Part shown: in pieces, positions 35,395-43,745 of the stretch | How positions within the stretch are numbered: the stretch's first letter is position 1 | Layout: each line of letters starts with the position of its first letter | The notes under the pieces: generated by a model | The model's database searches: none | What the model saw: the letters and a program-made list of their open reading frames with translations, nothing else | What the model was told of the DNA's origin: nothing | NCBI RefSeq assembly: GCF_009793335.1 | Contig: NZ_WING01000001.1 | Coordinates: forward strand, 1,364,001-1,428,000 | Reading direction: 5' to 3' | DNA from: Actinomadura sp. J1-007 | GTDB taxonomy: Bacteria > Actinomycetota > Actinomycetes > Streptosporangiales > Streptosporangiaceae | DNA length: 64,000 bases | Program-made: the position numbers and the translations under genes

Positions 35395-36861
35395 TCAGTA
35401 GGCGCCGTCGCCGCGGAGGACGGCGGCGGCGGTCTTGCCGAGGATGAGCAGGTCGAGGGTCAGCGACCAGTTCTCGACGTAGCGCAGGTCGAGCCGTACG
35501 GCGTCCTCCCACTCCAGGTCGGACCGGCCGCTGATCTGCCAGAGGCCGGTGAGGCCGGGCTTGACGACGAGGCGGCGGTGCACGTCCGCGCCGTACCGCT
35601 CGACCTCGGACGGCAGCGGGGGGCGCGGGCCGACGAGGGACATGTCGCCGTGCAGGACGTTGAACAGCTGCGGCAGCTCGTCCAGGGAGTACTTGCGCAG
35701 CAGCCGGCCGACCCGGGTGATGCGCGGGTCGTCGCGCATCTTGAAGATCACGCTCGTGCCGCCGTGCGACTCGACCAGGCGCGGGCGCAGCCGCTCGGCG
35801 TCCTCGACCATCGTGCGGAACTTCAGCATCCGGAACGGCAGGCCGTCGCGCCCGACCCGCCGCTGGGCGAACAGCGCCGGCCCGCCGTCGTCCAGCCGGA
35901 TGGCGAGCGCGACCGCGGCCATCACGGGCAGCGCCGCGAGCAGGATCAGCACGGCGACGACCTTGTCGAACGCGCCCTTGACGAAGCGCCGCGTCCCGCC
36001 GAGCTCGGCGTGCTCGACGTGCAGCAGCGGCAGGCCGGCGATCGCGCGGATCGTGGTGCGCGGCCCGGCGACGTCGATCAGCGCGGACGCGACGAGGAGC
36101 TGGGTGCCGGACGCCTCCAGCGCCCAGGCGAGCCGGCGCAGGGCGAGGCCGTCGATGTCGGGCCCGGCGAGCACGGCGACGGTGTCGGCGCGGTACCGGT
36201 CCACGGCCTGCACGACGTCGCCGAGCCCGCCGTGCACGGGGACGTGCCAGGGCTCGCCCTCGCCGCCGTCGGACAGGCACGCGCCCACGATCTGCATGCC
36301 GTGGTCGGGGGTGCGGCCGAGCTCGCGGATCAGGCCCGCGACCGAGTCGCGGTGCCCGACCGCGACGACGCGGCGCATGCACTCGCCGCGCTCGCGCGAC
36401 CGGTGCAGGTGCCTGCGCAGGGCCCGGCGGGCGAACAGGTCGAGCAGCGTGAGCAGCGGCAGCGCGACCACGACGTAGCCGCGCGCGACCTCGGCCTTGG
36501 TGGCGTACGACAGGATCGCGACGGCGGCGGTGAGGCCGATGCCCGCGTTGAAGATCCGGTTGTACTCGTCGGAGCCGGTGCCGAAGAAGCGGTGCTCGTA
36601 CGCGCGGGCGGCGGCGACCCACAGCACCCACACGAACGGCAGGGCCACGGCGAGCACCATGTTGGGCCAGCGCGCGGCCTCGTCCGGGCCGAAGCGGACC
36701 GCGTACCCGGCGAACGCGGCGGTGACGCCGCAGGTGAAGTCGGCCGCCATGGCGCGGCGCGCGTAGCCCGCGACCCACGGCACCGGCACGGCCTGGCGGC
36801 CGCGCGCGTGGCCGAGCGGGCGCTCGCCCGCGATGTCCTTGAGGCCCCGATGACCCGCCAC
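35395..36861 (-). CDS. Polyprenyl-phosphate sugar-1-phosphate transferase (initiating glycosyltransferase)
   Basis: 488 aa. N-terminal membrane helices and a CoA-binding-like middle domain (RRVVAVGHRDSVAGLIREL) precede the bacterial sugar transferase domain (residues 290-488): FDKVVAVLILLAALPVMAAVALAIRLDDGGPALFAQRRVGRDG, FRMLKFRTM, KYSLDELPQLFNVLHGDMSLVGPRP and KPGLTGLWQISGRSDL. It transfers a sugar-1-phosphate to undecaprenyl phosphate, the first step of Wzx/Wzy-type polysaccharide synthesis. Start GTG 36861 has GGGGGTAAC upstream; the upstream extension is not supported. Confidence 0.92.
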   Translation of the reverse strand: MAGHRGLKDIAGERPLGHARGRQAVPVPWVAGYARRAMAADFTCGVTAAFAGYAVRFGPDEAARWPNMVLAVALPFVWVLWVAAARAYEHRFFGTGSDEYNRIFNAGIGLTAAVAILSYATKAEVARGYVVVALPLLTLLDLFARRALRRHLHRSRERGECMRRVVAVGHRDSVAGLIRELGRTPDHGMQIVGACLSDGGEGEPWHVPVHGGLGDVVQAVDRYRADTVAVLAGPDIDGLALRRLAWALEASGTQLLVASALIDVAGPRTTIRAIAGLPLLHVEHAELGGTRRFVKGAFDKVVAVLILLAALPVMAAVALAIRLDDGGPALFAQRRVGRDGLPFRMLKFRTMVEDAERLRPRLVESHGGTSVIFKMRDDPRITRVGRLLRKYSLDELPQLFNVLHGDMSLVGPRPPLPSEVERYGADVHRRLVVKPGLTGLWQISGRSDLEWEDAVRLDLRYVENWSLTLDLLILGKTAAAVLRGDGAY

Positions 36862-36998
36862 CCCGTTACCCCCAGAATGATTCCCGCGTCGAAAAATCAC
36901 TCCACGCCGGATAGGGAGACGAATCAAGAGCCGGTTTCGAGCACGCCGGCGCGCTGTCCTCAAACGGTCACCCGGGAATCTGGACGGCGGGGCGCCGG

Positions 36999-38024
36999 AT
37001 GGTATCGGCTGGATCGATCGACGCCATCGCCATTCTGACGCGCGCGCGAATTCCGGCTTTTACCGCAGCCCTGGTCGCGCCGATCCTCGCCGCGTCCTCC
37101 TGCGCACAACACGCCACCGAACGGGAACGGGGAGTGTCGGGAAATCGGCCGGCCGCGAGCCCCGTCACGCTGCGTTCCGGGGAACTGCTCTTCGGGAACA
37201 CCGGGGCGGTGCGGGGCGGCGGGATGGTGGCGACCGCGCCGCGCGGCGCGCCCGACTCGGGGCGGCGCACGAGCGCGCTGTCCTGCGCGCGGGCGTACTT
37301 CGCCGGCGGGACGGGCCTGTGCCTGAGCATGGAGCGGACGGCGAAGGCGCGGCTGTTCGGGGTCGTCTTCGACCGCGGCCTGCGGGAGCGGCGGCGGTTC
37401 GCGCTGCCGGGCATCCCGAGCCGGACGCGGGTGTCGGCGAGCGGGCGGATGGCGGCGTGGACGGTGTTCGTGAACGGGCACTCCTACGCGGGCAAGGACA
37501 TGTCCACCACCACCGGGATCATGGACACCCGCACCGGCGCGACGGTGCACTCCCTGGAGGAGTTCGCGCTGACCAGGAACGGCCGTCCGCTGCGCGCCGC
37601 GGACCTGAACTACTGGGGCGTGACGTTCGCGGCGGACGACGACCGCTTCTACGCGACGGTGAAGACGAAGGGCACGACGTACCTGGTCGAGGGCAGCGTG
37701 TCGGGGCGCCGGATGCGGACGCTGCGCACGAACGTCGAGTGCCCGTCCCTGTCCCCCGACGGCCGCCGCGTCGCGTACAAGAAGGCGACCGGGCTTGCGG
37801 CGCGGCCGTGGCGGCTGCACGTGCTCGACCTGCGGACGATGCGGGACGAGCCGCTCGCCGAGGCGTCGAACGTGGACGACCAGGCGGCCTGGCTGGACGC
37901 CCGCACGGTGATGTACGGGCGGGTGGACAGGGCGACGACGAACGTCTGGACGGTCCCGGCGGACGGGTCGGGCCCGCCGCGGCTGCTCGCCCGCAACGCG
38001 TTCTCCCCGTCCGTGGTCTCCTGA
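36999..38024 (+). CDS. Secreted lipoprotein with beta-propeller-like repeats
   Basis: 341 aa. Signal peptide with lipobox ASSC at about residue 35. The mature part contains repeats such as CPSLSPDGRRVAYKKATG, RLHVLDLRTM and TNVWTVPADGSGPPRLLARN, typical of TolB/WD40-like six-bladed propellers. It is divergent from the initiating sugar transferase and belongs to the polysaccharide locus by position. It may bind or sense polymer at the cell surface; the function is unknown. Confidence 0.75.
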   Translation: MVSAGSIDAIAILTRARIPAFTAALVAPILAASSCAQHATERERGVSGNRPAASPVTLRSGELLFGNTGAVRGGGMVATAPRGAPDSGRRTSALSCARAYFAGGTGLCLSMERTAKARLFGVVFDRGLRERRRFALPGIPSRTRVSASGRMAAWTVFVNGHSYAGKDMSTTTGIMDTRTGATVHSLEEFALTRNGRPLRAADLNYWGVTFAADDDRFYATVKTKGTTYLVEGSVSGRRMRTLRTNVECPSLSPDGRRVAYKKATGLAARPWRLHVLDLRTMRDEPLAEASNVDDQAAWLDARTVMYGRVDRATTNVWTVPADGSGPPRLLARNAFSPSVVS

Positions 38025-38447
38025 GCCGCCGGAAGTCTCCCGGAGCGTCCGCGGTCTCTCGGACGGCGCGTTCGCTAGGTGAATGCCCGGGACCGTTCCT
38101 GAACGTTCCGCGCGGTATCCGAACGGCCGGCCTTCGGGAGAAGGCCGTTCCCTGTCGATAAGGCGGCGCTTACCAGAGTCGGCTTCTCGGGAACGGCCGG
38201 TTCCGGCCTTCCCGCCATTGTGACCCGCCGGTAGGCCAACGTTGTAAACGTGTGTTTATCTGGGTGGGCGCACGTTTTCCTCGCCCGGACGCCCGAGGGG
38301 GTCGGCCGGTTTACCGGTGCGCCGACCTAAGAAGGTCATCCCAAACGCTTCTTTTCCCTCGCGCGATCCACATAGTTAGGGAGGACGATTTGTCCTGACT
38401 CTTTGCCTACCTGCGGGCCTTGCGCAGGTCTACTCGGGGGAGCCTGT
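38025..38447. other. Gene-free stretch before EPS operon
   Basis: 423 bp without a convincing gene. It holds a terminator-like hairpin (38121-38150), an AAAC-GTGT-GTTT palindrome near 38255-38266, two small hairpins near 38382-38396 (AGGAC-GATTT-GTCCT) and 38411-38429 (CCTGC...GCAGG), and a ribosome site for the next gene. It is less GC-rich than neighbouring DNA, as expected for a promoter and leader. Confidence 0.6.
38121..38150. terminator. Hairpin terminator after lipoprotein gene
   Basis: GAACGGCC (38121-38128) pairs with GGCCGTTC (38143-38150); an inner GGCCTTC/GAAGGCC stem is also possible. Confidence 0.5.
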
Positions 38448-39602
38448 GTGTCCCATCCCTCCTCACCGCGCGCGGACCTCGTCGCCGGGGGCGACGCGGC
38501 GGTCCGCGGCCTCGTCGACCGCCTGGTGGCGCTGGCCCTGACGGGCCTGCCCCGGATGCGGGACGGCGACGGCTTCGCGTTCACCCTGCGCGGCGTGCCC
38601 GACGGCGCGGGCGGCTGGCGGACGGAGCCGTCCGGGCGCAGCGTCCGGTACGCCGCGATCACCGCGCTGGGCGTGCTCGCCCTGCCGCCGGAGGCGCGGG
38701 CGGCGGCGCTCGGCGGCGAGCCGGTCGAGGACCTGATCGCGCGGCTCGTCGCGCTGCTGGACGAGTCCGGCCCGGCCGCCGTGACCTCGCTCGGCGACGT
38801 CGCGCTGATCGCATGGGCCGCGGCCGCCGCGCGGCACGACGGGCTGGACCGCGCGCTGAAACGCCTGGCCGAGGCGGATCCGCCGGGGACGGGACGCGCG
38901 GTGTTCACGGTGGACGCGGCCTGGGTGCTGTCGGCGCTCGCCGCCGCCCGCGGCCAGGCGGAGACGTCCGGCCACTTCGAGCGCGCGCGGGCGCGGCTGC
39001 TGGCCGGCGCCGCCGCGAGCGGCCTGTTCTCCCACCAGGTCGGCGGGACGGGGCTCGTTCCGCGCTACCGGGCGCACGTCGGCTGCTTCGCCGACCAGGT
39101 GTACCCGATCCAGGCGCTGGCGCGCGCCGGCGACCAGGAGGCGGTCGCCGCGGCGGACGCGGCGGCGCGGCGCATCGTCGCCGCGCAGGGCTCCGGCGGC
39201 CAGTGGTGGTGGCACTACGACGCGCGGACGGGCGGCGTCGTGGAGGAGTTCCCGGTCTACAGCGTGCACCAGCACGCGATGGCGCCGATGGCGCTGCTCG
39301 ACCTCGCCCGCGCGGGCGGCACCGCGCACCTCGACCCGATCCGGCGCGGGCTGCGCTGGATGACCGAACCCGCCGAGACCGACGTCCCGCTGATCCACGA
39401 CGACCTCGGGGTGACCTGGCGCAAGACCGCCAGGTCCGACCCCCGCAAGGCCGTGCGGGGGGCGCGGGCGGTCAGCACCGGCGTTCGCGCGGGCTGGCGG
39501 CTGGGAGGGCTCGACCGGGTCTTCCCCCCGACCGCCGTCGACCGCGAATGCCGGCCGTACGAGCTCGGATGGCTCTTGTTCGCCTGGCTGGAGGGCGCAT
39601 GA
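38448..39602 (+). CDS. Predicted alpha/alpha-toroid protein of EPS locus
   Basis: 384 aa, no signal peptide. The sequence has repeating Ala/Leu-rich helices with conserved aromatic and His clusters: SGGQWWWHYDARTG, EEFPVYSVHQHAMAPMALLDLARAGG, YELGWLLFAW. This resembles (alpha/alpha)6 barrels such as prenyltransferase/squalene-cyclase repeats or glycan lyases and epimerases, but no catalytic motif can be named. GTG 38448 has GGGGGAG at good spacing. The stop overlaps the WecG-type gene (ATGA), so it is the first gene of an EPS operon and probably acts on the glycan. Confidence 0.7.
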   Translation: MSHPSSPRADLVAGGDAAVRGLVDRLVALALTGLPRMRDGDGFAFTLRGVPDGAGGWRTEPSGRSVRYAAITALGVLALPPEARAAALGGEPVEDLIARLVALLDESGPAAVTSLGDVALIAWAAAAARHDGLDRALKRLAEADPPGTGRAVFTVDAAWVLSALAAARGQAETSGHFERARARLLAGAAASGLFSHQVGGTGLVPRYRAHVGCFADQVYPIQALARAGDQEAVAAADAAARRIVAAQGSGGQWWWHYDARTGGVVEEFPVYSVHQHAMAPMALLDLARAGGTAHLDPIRRGLRWMTEPAETDVPLIHDDLGVTWRKTARSDPRKAVRGARAVSTGVRAGWRLGGLDRVFPPTAVDRECRPYELGWLLFAWLEGA

Positions 39603-40387
39603 GGAACCGCGGGATGAACGACGACACGATCGGCGAACGGCGCCGCTTCCTCGGCGTCTGGCTGGCGCCGCTGACGCTGGAGGAGAGCGTCGCGCTGTGC
39701 GTCAAGGCGGTGGAGGAGCGGTCGGCGGTCCGCGTCGGCTGCGTGAACGCCGCCAAGATCGTCAAGATGCGGGACGACGCGCGGCTCCGCGAGGCCGTGC
39801 TGGGCTGCGACCTCGTCGTGGCCGACGGGCAGTCGGTGGTGTGGGCGGGCAGGGTGCTGGACCGGCCGCTGCCCGAACGCGTCGCCGGCATCGACCTGAT
39901 GACCGCGCTGCTGCCCGAGGCCGAACGGCACGGGCACAGCGTCTACTTCCTCGGCGCGCGCGAGGACGTCCTCCAGGACATGCTCGCCGCCGTCCGCAGG
40001 CGGTACCCCGGGCTGCGGATCGCGGGCCACCGCAACGGCTACTTCGACCAGGAGGAGGAGGCCGCCGTCGCCGACGCCGTCCGCGCGTCCGGCGCCGACA
40101 TGCTGTTCATCGGCACCTCCTCGCCGAAGAAGGAGCTGTTCGTCCACCACCACGGCGAGCGGACGGGCGCGTCGCTGGTGCACGGCGTCGGCGGCTCGTT
40201 CGACGTGCTGGCCGGGAAGGTGCGGCGCGCGCCCGAGTTCTGGCGGCGCAACGGGCTGGAGTGGCTCTACCGGGCCGTCCAGGAGCCGATGCGGCTCGGG
40301 CCGCGGTATTTGACGACCAACACCGCGTTCTTGCTGATGCTCGGCCGCGAGTTCCTGCTGCGCCGCCTGCCCCCGCGAAGGAAGTGA
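39599..40387 (+). CDS. WecG/TagA/CpsF-family glycosyltransferase
   Basis: 262 aa (GT26). Motifs: CVNAAKIVKMRDD, VVADGQSVVWAGR, ERVAGIDLM, YFLGAREDV, FIGTSSPKKELF and HGVGGSFDVLAGKVRRAPEFWRRNGLEWLYR. Members transfer N-acetylmannosamine or related sugars to a lipid-linked acceptor as the second sugar. A UDP-sugar dehydrogenase gene follows directly, suggesting that the donor is an acidic amino sugar such as ManNAcA (inference). ATG 39599 has GGAGGG upstream and overlaps the preceding stop by 4 bp. Confidence 0.92.
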   Translation: MRNRGMNDDTIGERRRFLGVWLAPLTLEESVALCVKAVEERSAVRVGCVNAAKIVKMRDDARLREAVLGCDLVVADGQSVVWAGRVLDRPLPERVAGIDLMTALLPEAERHGHSVYFLGAREDVLQDMLAAVRRRYPGLRIAGHRNGYFDQEEEAAVADAVRASGADMLFIGTSSPKKELFVHHHGERTGASLVHGVGGSFDVLAGKVRRAPEFWRRNGLEWLYRAVQEPMRLGPRYLTTNTAFLLMLGREFLLRRLPPRRK

Positions 40388-40391
40388 CGCC

Positions 40392-41684
40392 GTGAGTGCC
40401 GGAGCGGAGGAGACGCGGAGCGCGGGCGGACGGGTCGTGGTGGTCGGCCTCGGGTACGTCGGGCTGCCGCTCGCGGTGCGGGCGGCGCAGACGGGCCGCC
40501 GGGTCGTCGGGTTCGACGTGGACGAGGACCGGGTCAAGTCGCTGTCCGCGGGCGAGTCGTACATCGAGGACGTGCCGTCCGAGGCGCTCGGGGCCGTCCT
40601 GGACTCGGGGCGGTTCCGGGCGACGTCGGCGCCGCGCGACCTCGCCGGGTTCGACGTGGCGCTGATCGCCGTGCCGACGCCGCTGCGCGAGGGCCTGCCC
40701 GACCTGGACTACATCGAGGGGGCGGCGCGGACGCTCGCGCGGTTCCTGCGGCCGGGCGCGACGGTCGTCGTGGAGTCGACGACCTATCCGGGCACGACCG
40801 AGGACCTCGTCGGCCCGATCCTGGAGGACGGCTCGGGCCTGGTCGCGGGCGCGGACTTCCACCTCGGGTACAGCCCGGAGCGGATCGACCCCGGCAACGC
40901 CGAGTGGACGCTGGCCACCACCCCGAAGATCGTCGCGGGCATCGACGCGGCGTCGCTGGCCGCCGTCCGCGCGTTCTACGACACGGTCGTGGACACCACG
41001 GTGCCGGTGTCCTCGACCCGTTCGGCGGAGCTGGCCAAGCTGGTCGAGAACACGTTCAGGCACGTCAACATCGCGCTGGTGAACGAGCTGGCGATGTTCG
41101 CCGGCGGGCTCGGCATCGACGTGTGGGAGGCGATCGACGCCGCGGCGACCAAGCCGTACGGGTTCATGCGGTTCACGCCGGGGCCCGGCGTCGGCGGGCA
41201 CTGCCTGCCGATCGACCCGTCGTACCTGTCGTGGCACGTGGAGCGCGAGCTCGGCCAGAGCTTCCGGTTCGTGGAGCTCGCCAACGACATCAACGGGCAC
41301 ATGCCCGACTACGTCGTGCAGCGGATCACGGCGGCGCTCAACGCGCGCCGCCAGACGGTGAACGGCTCGCGGATCCTGCTGCTCGGCCTGGCGTACAAGA
41401 AGAACACCGGCGACGCCCGCGAGTCGCCCGCGGTGCGGATCGCGCAGCTCCTCGCCGGGATGGGCGCCGAGCTGCGCGGCGTGGACCCGCACGTGGTGGA
41501 GCCGACGCCGGTGGACGGCCTGGTCCGCCGCGCCGAGGCGACGCCGGAGGAGCTGGCGGGCGCGACGGCGGTCGTGCTGCTCACCGACCACGACCGGTTC
41601 GACTACGACGCGGTCGTGGAGCACGCGCGGCTCGTCCTGGACTGCCGCCGCCGGGTGACCGGCCCCCAGGTCGAGCATCTGTAG
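40392..41684 (+). CDS. UDP-N-acetyl sugar 6-dehydrogenase (WecC/WbpA type)
   Basis: 430 aa. NAD motif VVVVGLGYVGLPLAVRAA at the N-terminus, STTYPGTTED, GYSPERIDPGN, KLVENTFRHVNIALVNELA and the catalytic Cys in GVGGHCLPIDP (about residue 271). SPERIDPGN and HCLPIDP favour N-acetylated substrates (UDP-ManNAc or UDP-GlcNAc) over UDP-glucose. It oxidises C6 to a carboxylate with two NAD+. It starts 4 bp after the WecG-type gene, in the same operon. Confidence 0.92.
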   Translation: MSAGAEETRSAGGRVVVVGLGYVGLPLAVRAAQTGRRVVGFDVDEDRVKSLSAGESYIEDVPSEALGAVLDSGRFRATSAPRDLAGFDVALIAVPTPLREGLPDLDYIEGAARTLARFLRPGATVVVESTTYPGTTEDLVGPILEDGSGLVAGADFHLGYSPERIDPGNAEWTLATTPKIVAGIDAASLAAVRAFYDTVVDTTVPVSSTRSAELAKLVENTFRHVNIALVNELAMFAGGLGIDVWEAIDAAATKPYGFMRFTPGPGVGGHCLPIDPSYLSWHVERELGQSFRFVELANDINGHMPDYVVQRITAALNARRQTVNGSRILLLGLAYKKNTGDARESPAVRIAQLLAGMGAELRGVDPHVVEPTPVDGLVRRAEATPEELAGATAVVLLTDHDRFDYDAVVEHARLVLDCRRRVTGPQVEHL

Positions 41685-41777
41685 GAACCCCGTGAGCCCC
41701 GCCGTCCCCCTCGCCGCCCCGCCCGCGCTGAGCGCCCGCGCGCCCGTTCCCGCGCGAACGGTCCCGTACGGGCGGGG

Positions 41778-42452
41778 TCAGGGGGTGGTGGGGTCGGGGG
41801 TCTCGCGGGGGCGGCGGCGCGTCCGGGGCCAGGGGGTCCGCGCGTTCAGGCGGGGCGCGCGGCGGTCGGCGAGGACCGCCGCGTACACGGTCGCGATCGC
41901 GCCCATCAGCAGGATGGCGGCGAGCCGCCGCGTCGGCATTCCGGTGATCGCGATGGGGTCGCGGGTGCTCTCGGTGACCCGCCAGGTGATGACCGACCGG
42001 CCCCGCGCGCCCGCCTCGACCTGCCGCCGACGCAGTTCGTCGCGCAGCACGTCCTCGACCGCCTGGAGCGTGCGCCGCGCCTCGGCCGGCCGGGTGGAGG
42101 CGCTGCTGATCGTCACGTACGGCTGGTCGTGCACCGGGACCTCCTGGCTGCCCCGGTTGGCGAGCGCGACCTGGAACCCGGCCCGGCCGCCGGCCCTGCG
42201 CACCGCGCGCCGTCCGGCGGGCGAGTCGAGCCCGCGCGCCGACACCTCGGCCATCAGCACCAGGAACGGCGGGAACGTCGCGAACGTGTTGCGGGAGGAC
42301 GGCTGCGGCGACAGGAAGGTCAGCACGGCCCGCGCCTCGTACGACGGGGCGGCCGCGAGGGTCTGGAGCGCGACCAGCCCGGTGAGCGCGGCCATGATCA
42401 GCGTCACCAGCGGACGGCGCCGGACCGAGACGAAGAAATCGCGAAAAGTCAC
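41778..42452 (-). CDS. Short Wzz-like chain-length/membrane protein
   Basis: 224 aa. Two membrane helices flank a periplasmic domain: FFVSVRRRPLVTLIMAALTGLVALQTLA near the N-terminus and RRLAAILLMGAIATVYAAVLADRR near the C-terminus. This is the layout of polysaccharide copolymerases (Wzz) without the tyrosine kinase. PSYEARAVLTFLSPQ is typical of the first beta strand after helix 1. GTG 42452 has GGGGAG 6 nt upstream. It is divergent from a second protein of the same layout. Confidence 0.8.
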   Translation of the reverse strand: MTFRDFFVSVRRRPLVTLIMAALTGLVALQTLAAAPSYEARAVLTFLSPQPSSRNTFATFPPFLVLMAEVSARGLDSPAGRRAVRRAGGRAGFQVALANRGSQEVPVHDQPYVTISSASTRPAEARRTLQAVEDVLRDELRRRQVEAGARGRSVITWRVTESTRDPIAITGMPTRRLAAILLMGAIATVYAAVLADRRAPRLNARTPWPRTRRRPRETPDPTTP

Positions 42453-42562
42453 CTGACGCTCCCCGTTCACATGTCCCCGATATGGTGGCACGTTGTTCGG
42501 GATATAGGTGAGATATTTCCAGCTATCTGCTTTCTGCCGATGCGCGGGAAAATGGGGGGCCG

Positions 42563-43708
42563 GTGGACCTGCTCGACTCGCTGAACATCCTGCTCCGGAG
42601 ATGGCTGCTGACGCTCCCGCTGCTGCTGCTGACCGGCGCCGGGGTGCTCGCCGCGATGGTGATCCTGCCGTGGAGCTACGAGGCGAAGGCGACCACGGTG
42701 TTCCTCGCCTCGCCGATCCAGGCGAAGGAGGTCGGCGGCAACCCGTGGCTGGTCTTCGACGGCTCACTCACCGTGACCGCCGAGGTCGTCGGCCGCGAGC
42801 TGATGGACGCGCGCACCGCCGCCGAACTGCGCGGGCGCGGCCTGACCGCCGAGTACCTGGTGTCGGTGCCGCCCGACACCAGCGGCCCCGTCCTCCAGAT
42901 CGACGTGACCGGCGAGAACGCCCGCACGACCGAGGCGACGCTGGTCGCGCTGATGAAGCTGATCCCCGAGAAGCTGGAGCGGATCCAGGCGGACGGCGGC
43001 GTCGCGCCGTACTCGCGGATCAAGTCGCGGTTCGTGTCGTCCACCCCGCACGCCGACCTCAAGGCCACCGACAAGATCCGCACGATCGCGGTGATCCTGT
43101 TCGCGGGCCTCGCGCTGACGGTCGCGCTGCCGCTGTCGGTGGAGTCGCTCGCGACCCGCAGGCACCACCGGGAACGGCCGGAACCGGCCACCGGACGCGG
43201 CGGACGCGGCGGACGCGGCGAGCCCGCCGACCCGTACGGGCCGTACGACGCGCGCGGCACGCAGGCCGAGCCGTACCCGCCGCCGCCCCGGTCCGCGCAG
43301 GCCGGGCCCCCGCCTGCGGAGAACGGGCCGTCGGCCGGGCGGGCCACGCGTACCGGGGAGAACGGGCTGCCACCCGCGGACCGGCGGCCCGAGCCGTCCA
43401 CGGGTTCGCGCGAGTCGGGCCCCCAGCCCGTCCAGTACGAGCAGGAGGCGCAGGGCGGGCAGGCCGCGGAGCAGCAGCGTCCGGCACGCGCGCGGAACGG
43501 GCTGTCCAGGGACGGCCAGTCCGGACGCCCGCGGCCCAAGGCGAGCGCGCGCGACCGGGCCAAGCGCATGGAGGCGCTGGAGGCGCTGCGCCAGGAGACC
43601 GGCCGCCCGGACGCCACCCGCCCCGAGGTGCCGAGCGGGCCGCGCGACCAGCCCCGCCGCGCGGGGACCCGCCGCCAGGACGGCCAATGGTCGGAACGCG
43701 ACGCCTAG
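42563..43708 (+). CDS. Wzz-like polysaccharide copolymerase with disordered cytoplasmic tail
   Basis: 381 aa. Helix 1 is LLLLTGAGVLAAMVILPW, followed by YEAKATTVFLASPIQ and a periplasmic region. Helix 2, IRTIAVILFAGLALTVALPLSVE, lies near residue 190. The last 180 residues are low-complexity, rich in G, R, P, Q and E. No kinase P-loop is present. It probably controls chain length together with the divergent short homologue. Start GTG 42563 (GTGGACCTGCTCG) follows a GGGGGCC stretch. Confidence 0.8.
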   Translation: MDLLDSLNILLRRWLLTLPLLLLTGAGVLAAMVILPWSYEAKATTVFLASPIQAKEVGGNPWLVFDGSLTVTAEVVGRELMDARTAAELRGRGLTAEYLVSVPPDTSGPVLQIDVTGENARTTEATLVALMKLIPEKLERIQADGGVAPYSRIKSRFVSSTPHADLKATDKIRTIAVILFAGLALTVALPLSVESLATRRHHRERPEPATGRGGRGGRGEPADPYGPYDARGTQAEPYPPPPRSAQAGPPPAENGPSAGRATRTGENGLPPADRRPEPSTGSRESGPQPVQYEQEAQGGQAAEQQRPARARNGLSRDGQSGRPRPKASARDRAKRMEALEALRQETGRPDATRPEVPSGPRDQPRRAGTRRQDGQWSERDA

Positions 43709-43745
43709 CCGGCCCGCCCGGCCGCCGCCGCGCGGGTGGTGCGGG

